Positions 34,530-41,415 of a stretch of DNA of 64,000 nucleotides are shown here, piece by piece. The notes beneath the pieces are model-generated. The model did no database searches and was not told where the DNA came from. It was given only the letters and a program-made list of their open reading frames with translations. Position 1 is the stretch's first letter. Each line of letters starts with the position of its first letter. Origin of the DNA: Methanobrevibacter sp. (GTDB lineage Archaea > Methanobacteriota > Methanobacteria > Methanobacteriales > Methanobacteriaceae); assembly GCF_015062985.1 (NCBI RefSeq), contig NZ_SUTI01000003.1, positions 81,234 through 145,233 on the forward strand, given 5' to 3'. The translations under genes were made by a program, and so were the position numbers.

Positions 34530-34898
34530 ATGTTTTCTAGAAATAGTTTACATTATTTTGATACCTCTAATAAAGGTAATGATAATGATTTCATTGGTTC
34601 TTTTAAAAAAATCCTTAATATCCAAGAGAATAATAGATATCATAAGAATGAAATTTCAATGTTTTACACTGAATTATTATCTTTATCTAGACAGTTAGGT
34701 TTAGGAGATAATATTTCTATTGAAACAATTTATGATGGAAAACTTCCTGAAAAAGTTTTTACTATACATTGTGATGTTAATATAAATAAAGAACAGAAAT
34801 ATTTATTATCTGAATCTATTCATGAATCTATGAAACATTTTTCTGATTCAAATCATTTGGATAATTTCTTTAAAGATGCATATATCATAATTAAATGA
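34530..34898 (+). CDS. Hypothetical protein, second gene of the HEPN cassette
   Basis: 122 residues, AGGAGGT upstream. Mostly helical with Asn/Asp-rich N terminus. Not recognised. Lies between the promoter-proximal gene and the HEPN-like gene with short spacers, so it belongs to the same unit. Confidence 0.6.
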   Translation: MFSRNSLHYFDTSNKGNDNDFIGSFKKILNIQENNRYHKNEISMFYTELLSLSRQLGLGDNISIETIYDGKLPEKVFTIHCDVNINKEQKYLLSESIHESMKHFSDSNHLDNFFKDAYIIIK

Positions 34899-34914
34899 TT
34901 ATTGGAGGGAGAAT

Positions 34915-35328
34915 ATGAATATTGAAAAATCCCCTCAATATGAGTTACATACTTTTACCAAATTGCTAAATCAAAAAAAAGAGGATTTAGTGCCTCCAAA
35001 TTGTGATAATCGGTGTGTATACAGTACTATTATTAACCGATGTTATTATAGTTCCTATTTATATTCTTTATTATGGTTGGAAGATAGATTTAAATTTAAA
35101 TTAAAAGAACCATATGAATTTGATAATAAGGAGGATTTTATTACCGAACATAAACAAGTTAGATTAGCTCTCAAGGATAAAGGTTTTGCTGTTATTAGTT
35201 CGGAATTAGTTAAGTTATCATCTTTAAGAAAAAAAGCAGATTATGATCCATTCAGTGATATTTCTGATGATGAGTTGCAAGATGCTATTGATGGAATGAA
35301 TTTCATTTTTAGAAAGTTAACTTTTTAA
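34915..35328 (+). CDS. HEPN-like protein
   Basis: 137 residues. The helical core INRCYYSSYLYSLLWLED, then ELVKLSSLRKKADYDP and SDDELQDAIDGMNFIFRKL, follows the HEPN pattern: a helix with Tyr/Ser-rich face, then L..LR..ADYD and a final helix. HEPN proteins are often RNases in toxin-antitoxin, abortive infection and CRISPR ancillary systems. The R-x4-6-H nuclease motif is not obvious; R in SLRKKADY might take part. GGAGGG upstream. Assignment is by pattern, moderate. Confidence 0.6.
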   Translation: MNIEKSPQYELHTFTKLLNQKKEDLVPPNCDNRCVYSTIINRCYYSSYLYSLLWLEDRFKFKLKEPYEFDNKEDFITEHKQVRLALKDKGFAVISSELVKLSSLRKKADYDPFSDISDDELQDAIDGMNFIFRKLTF

Positions 35329-35569
35329 ACAGAACATTATTTTATTTTAATTTTAAGATAAATTATTATTTTTATTTTTCACAGTTTTTAGGATGTTTTA
35401 CATATTTTTTCTATTTTTCCACCTTTTATATGTGAGGGGTATGTGTAGATTTTAACTTTTTGCTCCACCAGGGTAAATATTTTAGGACTACTCATAACTT
35501 CTCACCCTTTTTAAAACAAAGATTCTATTTTTTTATATTAAAACTAAATTTTAAAGGTGCATAAGGAAA
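35329..35569. other. Intergenic region with second 19-bp repeat copy
   Basis: Contains CTATTTTTCCACCTTTTAT at 35411-35429, same as 24715-24733, and AACTTCTCACCCTT at 35496-35509, same as 18649-18662, followed by TTTTTAAAAC. TTTTTTTATATTAAAAC (about 35530) may be a TATA box for the head gene block. No gene. Confidence 0.5.
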
Positions 35570-36589
35570 TTGCATATTCAAAAACTAACGGATGGTTCAA
35601 TACTACTCACAGCTCCAGTAATGATACCTGGAATGCCTGACTGTGATTTTAATCGTGGTGAACCTCCTTTGACTGTTGGACAAGTTCATGATTTTGCACA
35701 GGATTATGAAAGATACCGATTAGTAGATTCTGAACATGAATTCACTAAAACAGGACGTAAAAGGGGTTATAAAAAAGAGTCCTATATTCTGGAATCTGAT
35801 AAGAGTTTTGAATTGTTTGATGGATCTACTCAAACTTACCCGCGTGGTACTTGGATGATGACCAGTCATGTCACTGACCCCGAAGCAATACAAAAGGCCT
35901 ATAATGGAGAGTATTCTGGTTATAGTCCGACTGTCAGGTCACGTCGAACTGCTGATTTATACTTGGAAGCTTTGAAAAGTGAGAATTATCAAGAAGCTGA
36001 AGCTTTGAAAAGCCGTAGTTTAAGTGGTTTGATTAAGGATATCCCGGACCCTGTGGTGCTTAGTGTTTCATTAGTTAAGAAGCCTTGTCAAACCGGTAGT
36101 AAATTGTGCAAAATAAAAAATAATGGTGAAAGAATGACTGATGATTCTAAAATTTTAGATAAAATTAGAGGCATTCTTGGTGATGCTGAAAAGGATCAAG
36201 TGGAAGCATTGAAAAGTCAGGTTGATTCTCTTGAGTCTATTGTTGAAGAGATGAAACAGGATAATGCTGAAGCTTTGAAAAGTATGAAAGAGGAATTAGT
36301 TGAATCTTTCAAAGATACTATTTCTGAATCTTTAAAAGAATTTGCTGACAAAAGCAAAGAGGAAGAGGAGGAAGAGGAAACTAATCCTGAAGAAACTGAC
36401 ACAACTGAAACTCCTCCTCAAGATGAGGGAGAGGAAGAAGAGGAAGAAGAGGAAGAAGAAGAGGATGATGATAAAGGTTCCAAACAAGGAAAAACCCACA
36501 ACAATAGAAAAGCAGATAAATCTCAAGAAGATTTAGATACTTACAGTTTCCTTGGAAGAAACCCAGACGGAACCAGAAAACAATACTAA
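35570..36589 (+). CDS. Prohead protease (XkdF-like) with C-terminal scaffold
   Basis: 339 residues from TTG 35570 with AAGGTGCATAAGGA before it. N-terminal 180 residues match the XkdF-like protease layout: SEHEFTKTGRKRGYKKES, GTWMMTSHVTDPEA, GEYSGYSPTV. The remainder is coiled coil, a poly-Glu/Asp tract (~265-305) and a basic end, as expected of a scaffold. The pentapeptide EALKS occurs four times (133, 144, 212, 234), possible self-cleavage sites. It directly precedes the capsid gene. Confidence 0.75.
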   Translation: MHIQKLTDGSILLTAPVMIPGMPDCDFNRGEPPLTVGQVHDFAQDYERYRLVDSEHEFTKTGRKRGYKKESYILESDKSFELFDGSTQTYPRGTWMMTSHVTDPEAIQKAYNGEYSGYSPTVRSRRTADLYLEALKSENYQEAEALKSRSLSGLIKDIPDPVVLSVSLVKKPCQTGSKLCKIKNNGERMTDDSKILDKIRGILGDAEKDQVEALKSQVDSLESIVEEMKQDNAEALKSMKEELVESFKDTISESLKEFADKSKEEEEEEETNPEETDTTETPPQDEGEEEEEEEEEEEDDDKGSKQGKTHNNRKADKSQEDLDTYSFLGRNPDGTRKQY

Positions 36590-36603
36590 AATGGTGATAA
36601 GCT

Positions 36604-37653
36604 ATGGTAAATCTTAACAAAATTTTAAGAGATATTGCAGGTGCAGATAAATCCATGCGTGAAGACATGGCTTTAAATGCAGGATTATTAGACAGAAAAC
36701 AATACAACCAATTCGTACGTGACATGGAAACCAATCAAACCATACTCAAAGACGCAGCATTCCAAAGAATGACAAACTTTGAAGAAGTCACCAGCGGAGC
36801 AAGAATATTAGGCATGGTATTGCAAGACGGATATGACTCCAACGGAGATACCAACCCAGATTTAACTCCAGCTAACATTGGTTTTGGTCATGACGTTTTA
36901 AACGCTAAAAAATTAAAAGCATTAACTTTCATTGATGATGATGACCTTGAAGACAACATTGAAAGAGAATCTTTCCAAACTACCCAATTGTCTATGATGG
37001 CGGATCGTATGGGTACTGACACTGAAATCATTGCTGTATTTGGTGACAGTGAGTTAGTTATTGGTGAGAATGATACTACTCCTGGAGTATTAAAAACTAT
37101 GGATGGTTGGATTAAAAGGTCAACCAATAGTTTAGAATCTAGTGAACTTGCATCATCTAATTCCGATATTGCATTTAACGTGCATGAAAATACTATTGAA
37201 TCCATGTTTGATGCGATTATTCGTGCTATTCCAACTAATATTAGGCAATCTGCTTTAATGAGTGAGTTCCGTATTTACGCTCCGTTTGAAGTAGTTGATT
37301 CTTACAGAAACTTGTTAATCAGTAGGGAAACTAATCTTGGGGATGCTACTTTAACTGGCCAAGCTCCTTTATATTACAAATCCTATCCTATTGTTTATTC
37401 TCCAGTATTGGATAGTGTTGAAGGTAGAGCTATAGATGACACTTTACCTACTATTGGTGCTTTCCCGTCCTTACTTAAATGGGGTGTTTACAAAGACATT
37501 AAAGTCGAACCTGAAAGAAAACCAGATATTGAAAGAACTAATTTCTGGTATCGTATGCGTGTTGCATGTGGTCTCAGGGTATTCAGTTCACTTATCACAG
37601 CTAAATTAACTGCTGCTGAAGGTGCAGAAATTCAAGACGAAAACAAATTATAA
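36604..37653 (+). CDS. Major capsid protein, HK97 fold
   Basis: 349 residues, right after the protease/scaffold with GGTGATAAGC upstream. The long-helix N terminus, an E-loop-like region, IRQSALMSEFRIYAPFEVVD and the C-terminal YKDIKVEPERKPDIERTNFW follow HK97-type capsids of methanogen and Gram-positive siphoviruses. Position and size support the call; no biochemical motif exists to check. Confidence 0.82.
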   Translation: MVNLNKILRDIAGADKSMREDMALNAGLLDRKQYNQFVRDMETNQTILKDAAFQRMTNFEEVTSGARILGMVLQDGYDSNGDTNPDLTPANIGFGHDVLNAKKLKALTFIDDDDLEDNIERESFQTTQLSMMADRMGTDTEIIAVFGDSELVIGENDTTPGVLKTMDGWIKRSTNSLESSELASSNSDIAFNVHENTIESMFDAIIRAIPTNIRQSALMSEFRIYAPFEVVDSYRNLLISRETNLGDATLTGQAPLYYKSYPIVYSPVLDSVEGRAIDDTLPTIGAFPSLLKWGVYKDIKVEPERKPDIERTNFWYRMRVACGLRVFSSLITAKLTAAEGAEIQDENKL

Positions 37654-37667
37654 GTAGGTGATTAACT

Positions 37668-38054
37668 ATGGGGGATATACCTAAATTTGAGGATTTGCCT
37701 GTCAGGGTTCGTAGAAGTCCTCGTCATAGATGGAATTATCTTCGTGAATTATTAAGTGAGGTTGAAAATCCTGAAGCAGAACCTGAAGTAGTTACTAGGA
37801 ATTTAACATTCACAGTTAATGATGGAACTAATGCTGTGGAAGGGGCCACTGTTGCTATTGGCAATATCACTGGCACTACTGGTAGTGCTGGTGGTTGTAG
37901 TTTAAATGGTGTGGCTGAAGGTGAAAAAACCGTAACTGTTACAGCAGAAGGTTTTGAAAACTATTCTGATACTATTACTGTAGCAAGTGACAGTACTAGT
38001 TTCACAATTAGTTTGACTGCTGTAACACCAGGAGATTCTCAAGGATCTCCTTAA
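37668..38054 (+). CDS. Capsid decoration protein with Ig-like domain
   Basis: 128 residues: ~40-residue basic/proline N terminus, then a carboxypeptidase-regulatory-like Ig domain with TTGSAGGCSLNGV. The same domain with TTGSAGGCTLSNV is found after the tail tube gene (40473-40733). GTAGGTGATT upstream. It probably sits on the capsid surface and may bind the cell or polysaccharide. Confidence 0.7.
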   Translation: MGDIPKFEDLPVRVRRSPRHRWNYLRELLSEVENPEAEPEVVTRNLTFTVNDGTNAVEGATVAIGNITGTTGSAGGCSLNGVAEGEKTVTVTAEGFENYSDTITVASDSTSFTISLTAVTPGDSQGSP

Positions 38055-38084
38055 GATTATTTTTTTAATATGAGGTAAGATTTT

Positions 38085-38477
38085 ATGTGGATTGATGTAG
38101 ATGAAGTAAAAACTTTCACTGGAATAAACCCAAAACATTTAAAATTAAATGATTCAGATGAAACTAAATTAAATGAAATTCTAGAAGAGTGGATTTTACA
38201 AAGTGAAAGTTTGATTAAATCATACACCAACAATCAGTTCACAGAAGATATTCTTCCAGCTGCAGTAAAAAATGTTTGCTTAAGATTAACCGCAAACATG
38301 GTAGCATTAGCTATTGAACGTAGAGACACTCCCCGAACAAAAGTTACAGACTGGACAATAAGGGTCTCTTCTTCAGATATTTTCACATCTGATTTAAAAG
38401 AAGACTTAGAACCTTATGTCAAAGATTACAGTAACAAAAGTGACAAAATAGAATTCTTTGCAATAACTGGAGACTAA
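38085..38477 (+). CDS. Head-tail connector (adaptor, gp6/gp15-like)
   Basis: 130 residues. N-terminal VDEVKTFTGINPK and helical core with LKNVC-type ICLRLTANM match small phage adaptors that bind under the portal. Position after the capsid is typical. ATGAGGT-type spacing upstream. Confidence 0.65.
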   Translation: MWIDVDEVKTFTGINPKHLKLNDSDETKLNEILEEWILQSESLIKSYTNNQFTEDILPAAVKNVCLRLTANMVALAIERRDTPRTKVTDWTIRVSSSDIFTSDLKEDLEPYVKDYSNKSDKIEFFAITGD

Positions 38478-38483
38478 AAAATA

Positions 38484-38921
38484 ATGGTTAAAGTAATAAT
38501 CAAAGTTGATGCATCCAGAATGCAAAAAATTGGTCCAAAAATGCCTGAAATTCGCAGAAAAGGTTTGAATTATGCAGGTCAAGGAATGGTAAGAAACTTA
38601 ATGATAAACAGCCCAGTAGACCACGGGCTACTTAGACAGTGGTTTTTTTCAAATGTTTCAGATAATGAAATAGAAATCCGAACTCCTGCATCTTATGCTC
38701 CATATGTAAATGATGGTACTGGAATTTATGGACCTCATAAAACTCCAATTTACAGTAAAACTATCGGGAAACCAATAGCATTTCAAGTTGGAGGGAAAAT
38801 GGTATACACTAGAATGATAAGAGGACAAAAAGGCCAACATTTCGTAGAAAAAAGCATAAACCAAACCCGAGATAAACTTGGCAATTATTTCATTAAAGCA
38901 GTAAGGGAGGTTTTAGAATAG
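38484..38921 (+). CDS. HK97 gp10-like head-tail joining protein
   Basis: 145 residues. RKGLNYAGQGMVRNLMINSP, VDHGLLRQWF and YAPYVNDGTG are typical of the HK97-gp10 family, which completes the head-tail junction. Its stop lies within the ribosome-binding and start region of the next gene. Confidence 0.8.
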   Translation: MVKVIIKVDASRMQKIGPKMPEIRRKGLNYAGQGMVRNLMINSPVDHGLLRQWFFSNVSDNEIEIRTPASYAPYVNDGTGIYGPHKTPIYSKTIGKPIAFQVGGKMVYTRMIRGQKGQHFVEKSINQTRDKLGNYFIKAVREVLE

Positions 38922-39430
38922 CTAATATTACTGATCGTGTAGAACAAATTTTTGAGATAATACAGGAATGTATACAAATTGAAAGAGAAGATGGATTACT
39001 TTCTAATGTAGAAGAAGTTATTTCAGTATTTAACAATGAATATGGTGTTGAAACTCCAGGGATATGGATAATTCAACATCCAATAACTCCTTTAGAAGAA
39101 GGTAATCTAGGTAAACTTCTAAAAATTACATCCACAATAGAATTTGTGTGCATTGAGTATGATCCCTCACCGGAAATTGCAGAAAAATTAGCTAGACAAT
39201 TAGCAGGAAACGTAGTGCTAACTATTAAAAATAATTATTTGCAAGTTCAAAAGGATAAATTCAATGAAAGAGTTATCTCAAAAGTTAAATTTCATTCGTT
39301 AATGCTAGTTGGAGAAATGGACGTTCAAAATAAACTAGAAAAGGTTCCAGTTACAAGTGTTGTTCTTGAATTTGAATCACAGGTTAATTGGAATCCTTGT
39401 TGTAAACAAAATATTGATTTAGGTGATTAA
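38918..39430 (+). CDS. Tail completion/terminator protein, probable AUA start
   Basis: 170 residues if translation starts at ATA 38918. The frame is open from 38897 (TAA at 38894-38896) to 39430 but has no ATG, GTG or TTG before 39146; the full 75-codon N terminus (ITDRVEQIFEIIQE...) looks coding. GGGAGG ends seven bases before ATA 38918. Position and size fit the tail terminator. A start at GTG 39146 would give only 94 residues. Confidence 0.65.
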   Translation: MANITDRVEQIFEIIQECIQIEREDGLLSNVEEVISVFNNEYGVETPGIWIIQHPITPLEEGNLGKLLKITSTIEFVCIEYDPSPEIAEKLARQLAGNVVLTIKNNYLQVQKDKFNERVISKVKFHSLMLVGEMDVQNKLEKVPVTSVVLEFESQVNWNPCCKQNIDLGD

Positions 39431-39433
39431 ATT

Positions 39434-40492
39434 ATGGATGATAGAGGATTCGGTGTCGAAGTAGAACAGGACTACGGAGACAATAATATAAGAACCGCTC
39501 AGTTTGAATTGGATTGGTTCCAAAGAATGGAATCCGTAGATTTTAAATTAAACGATGAACCGGTCACAAAGTCTGGTGGTTCACGTATGAATCGTAGAGC
39601 TAGAGCAGGTATCATGAAACCTACTGGTTCTACAAGTGCAGATGCAGATTTACAAAGACTAGCATGGTATTTCTATGCATTTCTTGGGAATTATAAATGC
39701 ACTACTGTAAGTAATGGAGTTATACATGAGTTCTGGGGTGGTGAAAACAAAGAATTGCCATCATTCCGTGGTCTTGCATTATATGATATGGTTGAAATAT
39801 TCCTTTACGGATTATTATGTGATAGTCTTAAATTAGAAGTGTCTGATGAAGCAATGAGTGTTGATGCTGATTGGATTTACAAAACTGAAAAATCATATAT
39901 ACTTCAAGAAGGACAAGAATATGCGGTTCCTGAAGAATTGGAAAATGACCTTTATATTATGGGTTATGATGTCAGAGTCTTATTAAATGGTAATGACCCT
40001 GATGGTGTTCAAAACAGCTTCAGCTTTGAAGGAAACAACAATCATAATGTTGATGGAACACTAGGTCTTGGAAGTAGGGCACCACAGAAAAAAGCACATG
40101 CATTAAAAAGGGATTTAAACATGTCTCTTTCAAGTGTATTGACTAGGTCTAATGCACGTTCAATACTTGATGGAAGATATGGTCAAGTAGATGCGGTAAG
40201 CCCTTCAAAATGTAATCTTATACAATCTTCATTAAAATTAGAAGTAAAACTCTGTGAATACCCTAATCTTTTCATGGAGATGTATTTCCCAGCATGCACT
40301 ATTACTAATGAATTTGATATGAGTGGTGCTGATGATATTGAAACTACAATGAGCCTTGCAAGTCTTGGAACAGAAAAAGCAACTCTACACAACGGTGATG
40401 AAATTTTAACAGACATTTATGTTAAAATAAAAAACAATCAACCTAAAATAGAGGCGAGAGAGATAACCCCCAGTGAGCCAGGTGAACCCTGA
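39434..40492 (+). CDS. Major tail tube protein
   Basis: 352 residues. QFELDWFQRMESVDFKLNDE and GGSRMNRRARAGIMKPTGST match tail tube proteins of methanogen siphoviruses; the tube subunit is large for the class. It ends GAA CCC TGA; a +1 slip on CCC would join it to the Ig domain at 40473-40733. Follows the tail terminator directly. Confidence 0.75.
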   Translation: MDDRGFGVEVEQDYGDNNIRTAQFELDWFQRMESVDFKLNDEPVTKSGGSRMNRRARAGIMKPTGSTSADADLQRLAWYFYAFLGNYKCTTVSNGVIHEFWGGENKELPSFRGLALYDMVEIFLYGLLCDSLKLEVSDEAMSVDADWIYKTEKSYILQEGQEYAVPEELENDLYIMGYDVRVLLNGNDPDGVQNSFSFEGNNNHNVDGTLGLGSRAPQKKAHALKRDLNMSLSSVLTRSNARSILDGRYGQVDAVSPSKCNLIQSSLKLEVKLCEYPNLFMEMYFPACTITNEFDMSGADDIETTMSLASLGTEKATLHNGDEILTDIYVKIKNNQPKIEAREITPSEPGEP

Positions 40493-40733
40493 AACTGTTG
40501 ATTTAAGTATTTCTGTTAAAGATGATCAAGATTCTCCTGTTAGTGGTGCTACTGTAAGTATAGATGAAATTTCTTCAACTACAGGTAGTGCTGGTGGTTG
40601 TACTTTAAGTAATGTTCCAACTGGTATTCAGACAATTACGGTTACTAAAGAGGGTTATGATGAATATTCTGATTCTATAACTGTATCAACTGAAAATATT
40701 AGTTTTGATATTATTTTAACACCAACAGGATAA
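40473..40733 (+). CDS. Ig-like domain, probably C-terminal extension of the tail tube by +1 frameshift
   Basis: 86 residues if started at GTG 40473, but no ribosome binding site is present. The frame opens at 40467 and overlaps the tube gene by 20-26 bases. The domain has SGATVSIDE, TTGSAGGCTLSNV and GYDEYSDSITV. Such Ig extensions decorate siphovirus tails. More probable as frameshift product than as a separate gene. Confidence 0.7.
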   Translation: MSQVNPETVDLSISVKDDQDSPVSGATVSIDEISSTTGSAGGCTLSNVPTGIQTITVTKEGYDEYSDSITVSTENISFDIILTPTG

Positions 40734-40770
40734 AAAAACACATAATAATTATTATTTGGAGGATTTAACA

Positions 40771-41184
40771 ATGGTTCTTAGAAAAGAAGATATTCTCGGA
40801 GGAATAAACCACATTCAACAATGCCACATTGAAAGTTTAGGTGGGGAAATCTACCTCAAACCTTTAAGCGAATCTCAATTAAACGAATTAGACCTCATTG
40901 AAGCAAAAGCAATGGGAGTATACGAATCTTCACAAAGAGGCAGAAGTGATGCTTTAAACAAAGGAAAAATCAACTTGGCAAAAGCAACAGAAGCATCCAA
41001 TGAAGCAAAAATTGCAAAAATCAGACTAAGCATCAACAATGATAAAAACCCTGATGAATGGTCTGAAGAAGAAATTGGATCACTGCCAAGAAATGCAATT
41101 GAAGAGTTAATTGAGAAAATTAATGAAATAAGTGGTATTGACACAACTACTCGTGAAGTAGAAAAATTTCCTGAAGACCAATAA
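40771..41184 (+). CDS. Tail assembly chaperone, first product (gpG-like)
   Basis: 137 residues from ATG 40771 (GGAGG before it; the TTG at 40756 is inside this site). Helical, charged, with LSESQLNELDLIEAKAMGVY. Position before the tape measure and the overlapping second frame identify it as the G part of a G/GT pair. Confidence 0.7.
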   Translation: MVLRKEDILGGINHIQQCHIESLGGEIYLKPLSESQLNELDLIEAKAMGVYESSQRGRSDALNKGKINLAKATEASNEAKIAKIRLSINNDKNPDEWSEEEIGSLPRNAIEELIEKINEISGIDTTTREVEKFPEDQ

Positions 41185-41323
41185 AGGCCGTGAAATAATA
41201 TGGTTAGATTATTGTGGGTATCATTTATGTGAGTCTCAGTATGATTTAACCATACCACAACGTTTATTCATTGTAAAAGGTCGAATGGAGTTACATAAAG
41301 AGATGAATAAAGTCAAAAAATAA
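41162..41323 (+). CDS. Tail assembly chaperone, frameshift extension (gpT-like)
   Basis: The +1/-2 frame is open from 41162 to the stop at 41321-41323 and has no start codon of its own. Its product REIIWLDYCGYHLCESQYDL and RLFIVKGRMEL fits the T part. Overlap is 41162-41184, with A5-TTT at 41162-41169 as a candidate slip site. Expected on the GT fusion that recruits the tape measure. Confidence 0.65.
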   Translation, partial: KNFLKTNKGREIIWLDYCGYHLCESQYDLTIPQRLFIVKGRMELHKEMNKVKK

Positions 41324-41415
41324 TATCATCTCTTACACTTTATTTTTTTTTAAAATTTTTTTTCAAAATGATTGCTTATTGTATATTAATTTTTTTAGGA
41401 GGTGACTAAAACCTC

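Noticed and set aside
36332..36734. Overlapping ORFs in the acidic part of the protease-scaffold gene
   Set aside because: Products of the GAA/GAG repeats in other frames; no start signals.
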